From: Miscanthus floridulus
Taxonomy: Eukaryota; Streptophyta; Magnoliopsida; Poales; Poaceae
Length of the DNA stretch: 64,000 nucleotides
Assembly (NCBI RefSeq): GCF_019320115.1
Contig: NC_089584.1
Coordinates: 78,798,244 to 78,862,243, forward strand
Reading direction: 5' to 3'
Of this stretch, positions 23,948 through 37,400 are shown in pieces (position 1 is the first letter of the stretch; every line of letters starts with the position of its first letter). The position numbers were made by a program, and so were the translations under genes. The notes beneath the pieces are model-generated. The model was not told the DNA's origin. It saw only the letters and a list, made by a program, of their open reading frames with translations, and did not search any database.

Positions 23948-25236
23948 TGAAAGGTCCTAATATAGCTAGAGGGGGTGTGAATAGCCTATTTAAAAATTCT
24001 ACAAAGCACTAGAGCAATTGATTAGTACAACAAATGGCGTAATGTAATTTTGCTCTAGCTCTACAAGGGTTGCAAGCCACCTACCCAATAATTCTAGTTA
24101 CTATGATCTCTACACACACAAGAGACTAAGTCACTACTCACTAAGAGCTCTCAATAAGGCTATACTAAAGAGCTCCTCAAGATGAAACTAAGCTACCAAA
24201 CAAGCTCTCAAAACTAGCTATACTAAAGATCTTGGCACAACTAGTTTACAAGAAAATAATGAAGTGAGTAAGATGATTATACCGCCATATAGAGGAATGA
24301 ACCAATCACAAGATGAAGCCAAATAAATGGACACCGCAAGAACCTACCCAGAAGTGAGGTAACTTAATGACACGAGCAATCCACTAGAGTTACCTTTTGG
24401 CTCTCCGACGAGGAAGATACAAGACCCCTCACAATCACCAACATGTGCCAAAGCTCCTCTGGTGCTCCAAGCCATCTAGGTGGTGGCAACCACCAAGAGT
24501 AACTAGAACTCCACAGCCACAACAATCCTCAAGTGCCACTAGATGCAATCACTCAAGCAAATGCACTTGGAATCACTCCCAATCTCAATATGATGATGAA
24601 TCAATGATGGAGATGAGTAGGAGGTGTTTGCTTAGACTCACAAGGATATCAAGTATGTCAAAGTACCAAGAGAGTGAGCCTCAAGCTGGTACCTTTCTAT
24701 TTATAGAGCCCTAAAGCTCAGAGAGCTATTAGGCAGTCGCGGGCTGACCGGACGCTACGACCGAACGCTGCCCTATGTCCGGTCGGGTGAGTCTGGTCAC
24801 CCAATGGCCGCCATGCATCCCCTATTTGAACCAGCACTATCCATCTCCAACGGTAACTAACTCGATCGCTCATGTGTTAAAGAGTGACCGGACATGCTGC
24901 TCAAGTCGATCGGACTCGGAACAATGCAGAGTTCTGTCGGGGGTCAAATTTACACCGAGAGCTCCCCGAGCATGAAAACCGTGACCAGACGCATCTAGTC
25001 AAGGGTGACCGGATGCGCCAATGTGTCCATTCTACTCTGTGCTCGCCAGTGGTGTAGACGTCAGCATATGTCATTGTTGACCTAACGCGTCCCCTACGCG
25101 TCCGATCAACAACAACCTCTAGGGTCCGATCGCTGAGCTGCCCTGTGCCTTCTCTAGAACCATTGACCGGACGCACGCCCTACGTCTGGTGCAGTGTCTG
25201 GTCTCTACTGTGCCATAGCCCAAAGGCTAGGGTTAG
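23948..25236 (-). repeat. Element A 5' LTR, inner part
   Basis: It starts TGAAAGG on the + strand and runs to the insertion point of solo LTR D (GTTAG, 25232-25236). It continues at 40063. Compared with the 3' LTR it lacks about 147 bp at about 24321. It keeps the TATA region that the 3' LTR has lost. Confidence 0.9.
24699..24705 (-). promoter_or_regulatory. TATA box of element A LTR
   Basis: The minus strand reads CTATAAATAG at 24706-24697. A cluster of CCGGACGC-like motifs lies just upstream on that strand (24727 upward). Confidence 0.65.
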
Positions 25237-26140
25237 TGAAAGGACCTAATGGCTAGAGGGGGTGAATAGCCTATAAAAACTTCTACAACAACACTTAAGC
25301 CAAGTGGTTAGACAATTATAAAGTGAAGCGAGTGTTGCTCTAGCCTACTCAAAATGCAAGCCTCCTATCCACAATTCTAGTTATCTAAGATCTCTATAAC
25401 ACACAAGATGGTATGTCACTACCACTAAGTTAGTGAGCTCTCAAAAACTAACTAAAGAGCCTCACTAACCACTAGACAAGACACAAGCTAGCTCTCAAAA
25501 CTAATTACACTAAAGAGCTTAGCTACACTAGGAATGTAAGTACAAGGGTAAGGTAGTGAAGATATACTAAAGTGGCAAGTGAGAAACAATCAATCACAAT
25601 GAATACCAATGAAATCCTCAAATACAAGATGACACAATGATTTTTCACCGAGGTTCACTTGCTTGCTGGCAAGCTAGTCCCCGTTGTGGCGATTCACTCA
25701 CTTGGAGGTTCATGTGCTAATAGGCATCACACGCCTAACCCACAACCGGGTGCCGCACAACCAACATAGATGAGGATCCACAAGCCATGAGCAATCCACT
25801 AGAGTACCTTTTGGCTCTCCGCCAGGGAAAGGTCAAGAATCCCTCACAATCACCATGATCAGAGACGAAGACAAACACCTTCCTCTGCTCAATGATCCTC
25901 GCTGCACCAAGCCATCTAGGTGGTGGCAACCACCAAGAGAAACAAGTGAATCCCACAGTGAAACACAATCACCAAGTGCCTCTAGATGCAATCACTCAAG
26001 CAATGCACTTGGACTCACTCCCAATCTCACAAAGATGATGAATCAATGATAAATATGAGTAGGAGGGCTTTGTCTTAGCTCACTAGGTTGCTATGTCAAT
26101 GAAAATGGCCAAGAGAGTGAGCTAGAGCCAGCCACATGCC

Positions 26141-26147
26141 TTAAATA
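26141..26147 (-). promoter_or_regulatory. TATA-like box of solo LTR D
   Basis: The minus strand reads CTATTTAAGG. The equivalent TATTTAA is found in both LTRs of element B. The CCGGACGC-like cluster lies upstream on the minus strand (26196 upward). Confidence 0.6.
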
Positions 26148-26592
26148 GAGCCCCAACGAAATAGAGTCATTGGGCTCAATAGGCAGCCCAACTCAAGGTG
26201 ACTGCACACGCTAGTCGTGCTGACTGGATGCACCAGCCCCAACATCCGGTCGCTACTAGTCATCCATGTGTCCCCCGTGTTCAATGTTGTCTATGTGATC
26301 CCAATGGTCAAAACACAGCGCCCTCGGAGTTAAGCAATGACCGAACGTGCGGTCCTGAAGACCAGATGTGTCGGTGCCACGCCTGCTCACACGCGCCCTC
26401 ACTGCTTCACCCAACGACCAGACGCACCATAGCCTTGACCTAACTCATGCCAACACAGAGTCAAATCATTTCCAGTAAGCTCCCCGAGCGGCAAAACTGC
26501 GACTAAACATGTCCGCTCCACCTCAACCTGATGCTTGCAGTCCAATCCTCACTAGACTCACACACATGCTTGCGTCAACGTACGTCACCACC

Positions 26593-27066
26593 TGTGGGGG
26601 TATTAACCCCTATACCCTTACGGCTAAGCTTGGGCTGGCCCGGATAGATGGGTTCAGTCCACCCGAAAGATGACGTGCGGCCCAGTTAACCTGATCGGAG
26701 TCCCGCACAAGGAATCAAGACGGATTTGGCGACCAAGCAGGATCCTGGTCGGTTAGAATAGGAATCCTTATCCGGCCAGATATGGTAATTGTAACTGACT
26801 AGGATTAGTTTCCAGATCTGTAACCCTGCCCCCCGGACTATATAAGGCGGGCAGGGGACCCCTCTAAAAAATATCTCTCATTTGACATACAGCAATACAA
26901 ATCAGACGCAGGACGTAGGTATTACGCCTTATTGGCGGCCGAACCTGGATAAAACCTCGTGTCTGTCTTGCGTCACCGTCTTGTTTGGGGCTTGCGCATC
27001 TGTCTGCCGATAATCTACTACCTTGGGCATACCCCTAGGTAGACTGCCGACCATATTTCGTCGACA
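26593..27066 (+). repeat. E2 5' LTR
   Basis: 474 bp, TGTGGGGGTATT...TTCGTCGACA. Compared with the 3' LTR there are three substitutions: ATAGATGG versus ATCGATGG, TGGTAATT versus TGGCAATT, and TTGCGTCA versus TTGCATCA. Confidence 0.95.
26839..26845 (+). promoter_or_regulatory. TATA box of E2 5' LTR
   Basis: TATATAA in CCCCCCGGAC...GGCGGGCAGG. The same core lies in the 3' LTR at about 39230 and in the E1 LTR. Confidence 0.8.
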
Positions 27067-27067
27067 G

Positions 27068-27085
27068 TGGCGCGCCAGGTAGGGG
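27068..27085 (+). other. E2 primer binding site
   Basis: TGGCGCGCCAGGTAGGGG begins two bases after the LTR, the expected place for the tRNA primer. The primer tRNA is not assigned here. Confidence 0.7.
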
Positions 27086-27114
27086 GTGTGCGTACTGCTC
27101 GTCAAGCAAACAAG

Positions 27115-30100
27115 ATGGTCATCGTCTCCGGCTCCATGGCTACGCCCGACAGCCTCACGTTCACCGTCGGCCAGATCACCTGGACCACCGGCCCCGACGT
27201 CTCCATCACCATGACCGCGGAGGAGGCGTGGATTCAACCCGCGCCGACGACTACTTCACCTGCATCGGCTACGGCTCCGACCACGGTGAACACGATTCCG
27301 ACCACGGTGAACACGGCTCCGACCACGACGAACGTGGCTCCGACCACGATGGATCTGGCTCCGACCACGGTACATCTGGCTCCGACCATGCTTACAGCCA
27401 CGCCGACAACCCATCGTCTGCTTCCCCGCTACAGAGGAAAACAGATCGACGACACCGACTTGCTCGACTCCATCGATCGGGTCGGCATCAAACTCGCTGA
27501 AACCCTAGCTCTGGTAAGTACGATTCAAAGCCAACCTAATGAGCAGGAAACATCTCCCCACAACAGATCTATCCGACCAGCTCGGACCAGTTGTCCTGCA
27601 CGACTCGGAACAGATCTTGTGGTCGTATCTACTCCTGAGGGGCGCTCCGCTCGTCGCCGGCCAGCCTTTGCGACGGGTCTCCGACTCTGCGAGTACGAAG
27701 CCCCGACGGAGAACCACCAGGTCCAGCCCTACGGCCTGCAAAACGCTGCCTCCAGCTATGCGTACAACCTGCGACGCCGCTCGGATCTGTTTCCTATACA
27801 CCGATCTCGGCCGAAGTCATGCAACATCGTCAACATGGTCCGGATTGAAGATTATCAGGAAGGATCCGTCCACACCGTCCGAGAGGGTGACTCCAGCTCC
27901 TCATCCGGCATCGCGTCTAACGCATCTGTCCACACCGAGCTTCAGCGTCATGAAGATGAAGGCGTCAAATACGATCTAGATCTACCAGACCACGCCCCGG
28001 GTTTCCCCTAATTTCCGTCTTTCCCGCCAAGACGAGGGGATTTGATCCATGTTGTCAGCAACGATGAGCCGCCAGCAGTTGGCGAAACAGAACAAGAAAA
28101 GACTGCACGCGAAGCACGCAATATTGACCGGTTTAATCGCCGGCAAATCGAAGCTGAAGCAGACCAGGAGGCACGACGCATAAGGGTCCAACCGCGTGAC
28201 CTCAACAATGCTTTCGACAGGGTGGGGGATAAACAAGTCTTCAAGACCCCAAGCGCCAACGTAGCCGTCGCCATGGCGACGATGCAGCGGCTGCCCAACA
28301 CTCCCGAGACTCAAGTAATCCGTGATGACATACAAGCTTATCTGACGGCTGCTATGGCTCAGACCGCAGAGATGAACCAAGCCCGGGCTCCATCCGTTTC
28401 TGTCGAATCAAGCCACAGCCGCCAATACTCAAGTCGCTCACAGCCACTCAACCTACATGGCTCGCGCAATAACGACCCATCGGACAACCGTCAAGGCGGG
28501 AACGGTGGTCGTGATGGTGGTCGGGACGACAACCGCCGCCGGGAGGATAACCGCCACGACGTTCGAGGCGACAACCGCCGAGATAACCGCGACAATCGCC
28601 GTGATAACCGCGGTCGCAGCGCTAATCCAGGTGACAATCGAGATCGCCGCGATGGCAATAACGATCTCCGCCATTACCTCGGTGGACGTGATTTGCGTGC
28701 TCGCATCAACCAGAGAGCCGACGATCGTGCATCCCATGAAAGCTATCGCCGTATGGAGTACGACACCGTCCACGGTCCACCGGGTCTGAAGCAGTTCACT
28801 CCACACCTGCGCCAAGTCATATGGCCCAAGAATTTCAAGCTCGAGAAGCTTCAGAAGTACGACGGCAAAGAAAACCCCGAATTATGGGTCATGCTCTATG
28901 AAACCGCGTGCCGGTCAGCCATGGCTGATGAGCACGTTATGTCTAACTACTTCCTAGTCGCCGTTGGTCATGCAGGTCACCAATGGCTAGTTAGCTTGCC
29001 GGCAAACTCTTTTGACTCTTGGCAGGAACTCAAGCAGGCCTTCGTCGACAATTTCATCGCTACTTGTGAACAACCCGGCAACAAGTACGATCTGCAACGG
29101 ATCCGAGATCGGAAAGACGAACCACTGCGTGAGTACGTTCGGCGTTTCTCGGAGATGCGCATCAAGGTCCCATCAATATCCGACAACGAAGCAATCGAGG
29201 CTTTCGTCACCGGCCTCCGCTTCCACGATGCCTTGAGAGACAAGCTCCTCCGGAAAAGACCTGAGTCAGTCACAGCGCTCTTGGCCACCGCTAAGAAATA
29301 CGCGGACGCCGACGATGCTAAAAAGATAATCGTCGAAGAAGAAGCAAGGGTCCCACGCTCCGACCACCCCCCACACCGCGATGATTACCGCGGCAACCGT
29401 GGTCGGAACGACAATTTTGACCGCCGCAACCAGCGCAACGACTCCCGCGACCACCGTGATCAACGTAATCAGCGGCGCAACCGCCGTGACGATTACAGAA
29501 GCAAGCGTGCTCGGGGAGATGATGGCGAGGTCAATACTATGAAAAAGGGCGGAGGACGTCGTAACTACGAGGACGATTACGCCAAGGCATTGAAGGGCCC
29601 CTGCCAGCTCCATCCCAAGTCGAACCATACCATGGAGAATTGTCGCGTCCTCAAGACTATCTACACGCGCCAACAGGCTCCGGATATGTCCGACAAGCCT
29701 ACTGACGTGAGGGAACAGCGCAACGAGGACAACGACGACGACGATGCAGATCCTCGTCATAAATACGTCAAGCCGACGGATCGCGTGCACACCATCATCG
29801 GCGGCAAGGTGTCCATTGAGACCAAACGAGAACGCAAGCTGCTCGCCCACGCCTGCTTGAACGTGGCAAAGAACGACAACCTTCTTACCGATCCGCGGCT
29901 TCCTCCGTGGTCTCACCGTGAAATCTACTTCAGCAGGAAGGACCAATGGGCCGCCATACCCGAGCCAGGGCGTTTTCCCCTGGTCCTCGATCCTTGCATC
30001 AACAAGGTTCAATTCGACAGAGTACTGATCGACGGCAGCAGCTCCATTGATATACTGTTCAAGAACAGCCTGCCTGCTCTGAAAATAGCCCAGGTGGACC

Positions 30101-33100
30101 TGAAGCCGTACGAGGCACAGTTCTGGGGCGTTCTCCCCGGACAGAGCTCCACACCTCTCGGGCAGATCACGCTACCGGTGCAGTTTGGGACTCCGGACCA
30201 CTTCCGCACCGACTACGTCAATTTCGTGGTCGCTGATTTCGACGGCACCTACCATGCTATTCTTGGTCGACCATCGCTCACCAAGTTCATGGCCATACCT
30301 CATTATAGGTATTTGGTGCTCAAGATGCCTACTGAGAAAGGAGTTTTAACCCTTAGGGGCAACGTATACGCAGCTTACACCTGCGAGGACGACAGCTTCA
30401 AAATAGCAGAGGCCCACGACCTCTCTATTCGCATGGCCGAGACCATTCTCGACGCTAAGAAGACCACGGCCGACCACTTGGAGATCCCAGAGCTCGAGGC
30501 TCCGCGCAAGAACATCAGGTGCAAGGAGCACAAGACGATCCAGCTGGTCGAGGGTGATCCCAGCAAAACGGCCCTCATCGGGGCCGACCTGGATCCCAAA
30601 TAGGAAGACGCGCTCGTCAGGTTCTTGAGGGGCAACATGGATGTGTTTGCATGGAAACCTTCCGACATGCCCGGTGTACCTCGGGACTTGATTGAGCACT
30701 CCTTGAATGTCAACAGCAAAGCCAAACCAATCAAGCAGAAGCTACGACGTTTCGCTCGCGACAAAAAGGAGGCGATTAGGGTAGAAGTTACACGGCTTTT
30801 GGCAGCCGGATTTATCAAAGAAGTGTATCATCCGGAATGGTTAGCCAACCCGGTTCTTGTACGCAAAAAGAATAATGAATGGAGAATGTGCGTTGATTAC
30901 ACTGATCTCAACAAACACTGTCCTAAGGACCCCTTTGGCTTACCTCGCATAGACGAGGTCGTAGATTCAACCGCCGGTTGCGAGCTGCTTTCCTTTCTCG
31001 ATTGCTACTCTGGTTATCACCAGATCGCTCTCAAAAAGGACGACTAGATCAAGACATCTTTCATCACGCCCTTCGGCGCCTACTGCTACACGACTATGTC
31101 GTTCGGGCTCAAAAACGCCGGTGCTACCTACCAACGCGCTATACAGGCCTGCCTCAACGACGAGATAAAAGACGGCCTCGTCGAGGCTTACGTCGACGAT
31201 GTAGTTGTCAAAACCAAGGAAGCACATACCCTTGTTGACAATCTGGAACGCGCCTTCACAGCCCTTAATACGTTCCAATGGAAATTAAACCCAAAGAAGT
31301 GCATCTTTGGTGTCCCTTCTGGCATATTGCTCGGCAACGTCGTCAGTTACGACGGCATACGCCCTAACCCGGAGAAAGTCAAAGCTGTCTTAGACATGAA
31401 GCCCCCAAAAAAGGTGAAGGATGTCCAGAAGCTCACCGGCTGCATGGCTGCTCTAAGCCGTTTCATATCAAGATTAGTAGAAAAAGGACTGCCGTTCTTC
31501 AAACTGCTCAAAGCGTCCGAGAAGTTCGAGTGGTCGGAGGAAGCAGACGCTGCCTTCATGAAGCTGAAACAATACCTCACGTCACCTCCGGTACTTACTG
31601 CTCCCAGAGAAGACGAAACTCTTCTACTTTACATTGCGGCAACCGATCGGGTGGTTTCCACTACACTGGTGGTCGAGCGTGACGAGCCGGGCCACGCCTA
31701 CAAGGTACAGCGGCCAATTTATTTCATTAGTGAGGTACTCAACGAATCCAAGACCAGGTACCCACAGATTCAGAAACTGCTCTACGCCATACTGATAACA
31801 TCCCGAAAGTTGAGACATTACTTCGACGGATATCGTGTGGTGGTCATGACCGAGTATCCTTTAGGGGACATCATTCGCAATAAGGATGCGAACGGGCGCA
31901 TCGTCAAATGGGCAATGGAGCTATGCCCCCTTTCCTTGGAATTTGCAAGCCGTACTACAATCAAGTCTCAGGCACTCGTCGATTTCATCGTCGAGTGGAC
32001 AGACTTAAGCACTCCCGCCTCTTCGGGATCCGACGAATATTGGACGATGTACTTCGACGGTTCTCTCAACATTGACGGTGCGGGAGCAGGAGTTCTTTTC
32101 GTATCACCATCCAAGGAAAAGCTCCGGTACGTCCTCAGGATTTATTTCCCAGCATCCAATAATGCCGCCGAGTATGAAGCATGCCTGCATGGTCTACGCA
32201 TTGCGGTTGAGCTTGGAGTTAAACGTCTCTATGTCTACGGAGATTCGGCTCTGGTCATCAACCAACTCAACAAGGACTGGGACACGACCAGTGAAAAGAT
32301 GGACGCATATTGCAAATCGATAAGAAAGCTGGAAGGCAGGTTCTATGGCATCGAGTACATACACGTGGTCCGGGACAAGAACCAGGCAGCAGATGCGTTG
32401 TCAAAGTTAGGATCATCCCGAGCCAAAATCCCACATGGCATATTCGTCCAAGACCTGCTCACGCCCTCCATTGAAGACAAAGATTCAACGACCGACAAAG
32501 TCTCAGACCAGCAATTAGTGGCTACGGTTCCAGCGCCGAGCACAACCGAGCCGCTTCCGACCACTCATGAGCCAGACTGGAGAACACCTTTCATCAAGTA
32601 CTTAACAGACGGTAGCGGTTATATCGATCGAACAGAAAATGAACGCCTGATGCGTCGTAGTAAGCAGTATCTGCTCGTCGATGGCAAGTTATGGCGCAAA
32701 AACGCTAAGGAGGAAATCTTGATGAAGTGTATAACCCAGGAGGAAGGCAAGCATCTCCTAGACCAAATCCACTCTGGCTCCTGCGGCAACCACGCGGCCT
32801 CAAGAACACTGGTCGGTAAGGCTTTCCGAGCAGGGTTCTATTGGCCGTCAGCAGTGGCCGACGCAGAGAAGCTAGTCCACCGCTGTGAAGGTTGTCAGTT
32901 CTTCTCCAAGAGAATCCATGTACCGGCACATGAGATCCAGATGATTCCAGCCTCTTGGCCCTTCGCATGCTGGGGACTGGACATGATCGGGCCTTTCAAA
33001 CCAGCCCCTGGGAAATTTACATGCGTCTTCGTGCTAATTGATAAGTTTTCTAAGTGGATAGAATACATGCCTCTGGTACAGGCATCCTCAGAGAAAGCCG

Positions 33101-33816
33101 TTACATTCCTCGACCAGGTCATCCACCGTTTCGGCGTGCCCAACAGCATCATTACTGATCTGGGTACTCAGTTCACCGGGAATGCTTTTTGGGACTTCTG
33201 CGATGAAAGGAGCATAGTTGTAAAATACGTCTCGGTGGCGCATCCTAGAGGTAATGGACAAGTCGAGAGGGCAAATGGCATGATCTTGGACGCATTGAAA
33301 AAGAGGATGTACAGAGAAAACGATAAAGCTCCTGGAAGATGGCTCAAGGAGTTACCAGCCGTTGTCTGGGGCCTCCGAACTCAGCCCAGTCGTAACACTG
33401 GCGTCTCACCATACTTTATGGTTTACGGCGCTGAAGCAGTCCTCCCACCAGATATAGCTTTCCGATCAGCACGGGTAGAGAACTTCGACGAAGGCAAGGT
33501 CGACGAAGTACGAGAGCTAGAAGTCAACAGCGCAGAAGAGAAAAGGCTTGATTCTTGCGTACGCACGGCCAAGTACCTTGCTGTTTTGCGCAGGTACTAC
33601 AACAAGAACGTTAAAGAGCGTTTCTTTGTGGTCGGGGACTTAGTCTTGAAGTGGAAGACGAACTAGGCTGGTGTCCACAAACTCGCAACCCCATGGGAGG
33701 GACCCTTCATGATCAAGGAAGTCACACGTCCAACGTCTTACAGGTTAGCTCATCTAGACGGCACGGACGTACCGAACTCATGGCACATCGACAAGCTTAG
33801 ACGTTTCTATGCTTAA
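27115..33816 (+). pseudogene. E2 gag-pol polyprotein with four nonsense codons
   Basis: One reading frame of 2234 codons covers the whole polyprotein, from the first ATG (27115) to TAA (33814-33816), interrupted only by TAA 28009, TAG 30601, TAG 31045 and TAG 33664. In order it has a repeat-rich leader, the gag domain (28798-29350), a CHHC knuckle CQLHPKSNHTMENC (29602-29643) and a protease block with LIDGSSS near 30025. The RT follows with the catalytic YVDD (31189-31200), then a Ty3-type RNase H (31600-32000) that lacks a normal acidic centre. The archaeal-type RNase H carries [13 protein letters not shown] and [10 protein letters not shown] (32050-32430). The integrase has zinc-site residues near 32767-32900, aspartates near 32977 and 33154 and a glutamate near 33258. 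All domains look otherwise complete. The stops would leave only truncated gag unless read through. Confidence 0.93.
27271..27417 (+). repeat. 21-bp minisatellite encoding a seven-residue repeat in E2 gag leader
   Basis: Seven in-frame 21-bp units start at 27271. They encode TAPTTVN, TIPTTVN, TAPTTTN, VAPTTMD, LAPTTVH, LAPTMLT and ATPTTHR. At the DNA level each carries CTCCGACCACGG or a variant. It forms a low-complexity Thr/Pro linker near the N-terminus. Confidence 0.9.
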
Positions 33817-34428
33817 CTACTGAGATATGTACTCTACTTGTATTTTCGATTTACTTTACTAAAGCAACTATGATTTCTCCGACCACTCTAATGTGTCACT
33901 CCAAATTTTATGGTTATTCTAACTTAAGCCAGTACAAGCCGACCACCACTCCTTCTATGGTTTTCGGAGCAGGCCCTGTCTCCGGTTCCTCCCAACACGT
34001 GCACGGGATCCGCTCTCTACGTTGCGGGTGATCGGCAGGTCCCCCCTAGTTTGGCTTGTCTGCGTTCATGTGTGCACAGGTCATAGTACCTCATACTCCG
34101 ACCACATGCCAGACTAGGGCCGCACAAACTTTTCAGGATGACGTGTCGAGCAAAACGGTACAACTAAACAGAACGTTAACACGTTCCCACTTAGTTACAC
34201 CAACACAAAATCTCAAGCTTAAAGTACGTTTTGTATAAAACAAACAAGCTTATAATGATATACAGTTACGTTATTACAAGCTTGCCTGAAAAGGCTCAAG
34301 TTTACAATAACACAACTATGTCCTCCTTCTACAGCTTTAAGCCTATTACATTGGCTGGTCAGGGCGCATGGCATTTACTGCTCGCCGCCTCTGATACCCT
34401 ACTCGAGTCTCGGGGACTCTGGAGCTAG
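33817..34428. other. E2 spacer between pol and the antisense gene
   Basis: About 610 bp without a credible gene. It would contain the 3' ends of both the sense pol transcript and the antisense transcript. A stretch near 33950-34080 is related to the 260-bp repeat unit of E1. No clear AATAAA is seen on the minus strand. Confidence 0.6.
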
Positions 34429-37400
34429 TCAAGCTGAAGGGGATGGCCCCGCCGGTGCCTGGCTGGTCGAGACCGCAGGCTCCGTTGGTTGGCTTGTAGC
34501 TGATGGCATTTCCAACTGGCTTGTCGATGGCATACCCTGCACAGGTGCTGTCCCACCTCCGCACAGGTTAATATCGCCAATTATCTTTGACGACAAGTCC
34601 AGCTGGGCCGTCCGAAGCTCTTTGGCCTGGTCTGGGTCTATCTCCTTCGGGTACCCAGCCTCTAAGCGTTTGAGATCGATCAGGGGGTAGTGAGCACGAA
34701 CCATGCTTAGCACATGGGCACCCGTGTACTCACCCGCCTCCTTCACGAAGTCTTGGAACCATCCCCATGCTTGCTTGCATCTCTCGACCAGTCCGAGCTG
34801 AGGTGTCCTTAGCTCTTCCTCTGTGAGCGCTGGGTCGATAAGGTCGAGGATGAGCACAATGCCAGTTGCCATTTCTTGGCACCGCTTGCTCCACGTGTCC
34901 CGCTCCTCGGAGGCCTTAAGGCATTGTGCTTTCCAGTCGTCGCGCTCCTTGATCACGGCCTCAAGGTGCCTCTTGGCATTGACTTTCAAAACTGAAAACA
35001 GTACAAGACATCAAACGTGATGACACGACAAGGCGATGCGGGCAATTTAACGAGAAAGGTGGTCTGGAGTGCTTACTTTTCAGGTCGTCCTTCATTCTGT
35101 TAGTGTGGTCTTGGAGTTCCGACTGGCGGCGTGCCAATTTCTCGTTGTCCTCCTTCAGGCGACCACATTCTGCAAACGCACGGCTGTTCTCCCCCTGGAG
35201 GCGGGTCACTTCAGCTTCTAAACCTGCATTACAGCTATTACTGTCAAGAACAAAAAAACACAAGTCCAGCACTTGCTATGATACGGTGAACACTTACCTG
35301 TTTTCTCCTGCTCTTTGTTTTTGAGCTGGCCGACCAGGTTTTGGTTCTGTGCTTCTTGGTTTGTCCTCTCCTGGTCGGTGGCTTCAAGTTGGCGCCGTAG
35401 GCATTCCACTTCAGCCGTCAGCTCCTTATTGGTCTTCATGATTACTTCTATCTGGTCGAAGCACCTTTTTCGGTACCTTGCAGTTTTCATCACGTCCTGC
35501 ATACAGACAAGCTACGTCAGACAGTTCGACTACACAACAGGGTCAAGGACTAAAGTCAAATATACCTGGACTTCAGTCACCAGGCGTTTGGCCGCCCGTT
35601 CAACTCTTAAGGTTTCCTCGACCTCTGGGATCTCCTCGTGCATTACCCATTCGTCGTTCCGATAGCGCGACACATATACATGTTGTCGTCTATCTTGGGG
35701 ACGGCCCAGGACTTCTTCCACTTCATCCTCTTCAGCCTCCTGTTCGGGAGGCGGTAGTGGTCCGGAGTTCGCAGACTCCACGACCACCAGGGTTTTCCCA
35801 CGATCCGTCGCGTCGGCACCTTTGTTCCGGTCAACTTCTGGCTGCTGCCCCTTGGCTAGATCCAGCTCCCGTGGCGCTGTGGTATCCGCCTCATCAGGGT
35901 TTGTGCTTGGAGCACTTGTATTCTGCTCGGGGACTGGCGTCTGGTCATCCACCTGCTGAGTCCCAGGCGGAGTCCCTGCCATGGGCTCCTCCACGGCTGG
36001 TTGCTGAGCAGTTTGTCCTGCCGTTGTCGGAGAGGACGTTCCGCACCCAGTTAGCTGGTCGGGGCTTTCGGTGGACGCCGATCTAATACATTCAGAGACA
36101 AATTCAGAAGATAATAGCATCCAATGCAAAATGCAAAGCTTACATCAAAAGTATAGATACTTACAGTTTTGATTTGCGGAAGGATGTGAGGAAGGAACGT
36201 CTCCTCGACCGCCCCTGCTCCGCTTGCTCGGTAGTTTCCACCCGGACTTGTTCAACCTCCGGTACAGGCGTCGGAGCTTGATGCGGCACGTTCTCTTCGT
36301 TCGTGCTCTGTGTTGCAGTGGTCGGTGCTGTGACCACTGCTGGCACAGAGGAGCCACCCTGCTCCGACGGTCCCACCTGCCTTCTCCTTTTTCGGGGGAC
36401 GAGCCGGAAGATGTCCGCATCCTCTGCTTCGTCGTCCGATGGGGGGAAGATGGCTTGACGTCGTTTGCTGGCAGCCGGACGCTTGCCAGCGGCTCTGGTC
36501 GAGGCGTCCTCTACGGTCTTGAGTGCCGCCCAGTGAACGTCGTCGGTCCTGGCGCTGGTCTGGGCGGCTGGCCCAGTAGCTTGTGGCCATTCTACACCGG
36601 GGGGAGGCGACACAAACACTCCTGCCCGGTCGCGGCCATTACACTGAGACACACAATGAAGGAAAAGACAGTTATTTTCTCGATGCAACATGACTGTACA
36701 GTTAAAAGGAGGCGTCATTTACCTTTGGGGGAGGGCGAGCCAGCTTGAAGGCGTGTTCAATGGCGTTCAGTGCAACGTAATTGGGATCGGCCAGGTTGAA
36801 CAGCTCTCCAATCCTAGCCTTGATCTCCATCTTGTCGAGCGGCTCCTTTCTGGTCCTCGTCGGATCAGCGCCTCCTTGGTACTCGAACCCAGGGTGAATC
36901 CTTTTCTGGCAAGGCTGAATTCTTCGGCTGATGAAGTTGCCGATAACACACGGGCCATCAAGCCTTCCCCACGGGATCATCCCGAGCAGTTCGGCGATCT
37001 GCTCCAAGTTCTCGGGCCTCTCCGACCAGCTGCTTTTCTTCTCTGGAATCAAGCCCACATCGCACAGAGTGATGGTGTTCGGCTCTTCACGGATGTAGAA
37101 CCACTTCTTGTACCACTCGTCCAACGAGGTGTTCCAGGGGCAGTGCAGGTATTGAGCCTTCATGCCGTCGTGCAGGTTCAGGTAAACGCCTCCGGCGATC
37201 TTCGAGCCACCGCTCCCTTTCTTCTGAAGACAGAATAGGTGGCGAAAGAGGTCGAAATGGGGCTGGAAGCCGCCATAAGCCTCGCAGAGATGGATGAAGG
37301 TGGAGACAAGAAGAATCGAGTTGGGATGCAGATTGCAAATCCCAATCTCGTAGTACAAACAGAGACCCTGAAGGAAAGGGTGCACTGGAATCCCAAAACC

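Noticed and set aside
27067..27114. Longer start for E2 gag from the first codon after the LTR
   Set aside because: It would need a GTG start inside the primer binding site. The first ATG in frame is at 27115.
28453..28815. Frames overlapping the Arg/Asp-rich part of E2 gag on both strands
   Set aside because: They are shadows of the repetitive gag codons and contain only Val/Ile/Thr-rich low-complexity sequence.
36224..36748. Plus-strand frames over the E2 antisense gene (also at 35478-36086 and 36690-37238)
   Set aside because: They are mirror frames of the exons. The minus-strand reading has the conserved domain, splice sites and homologues in E1.
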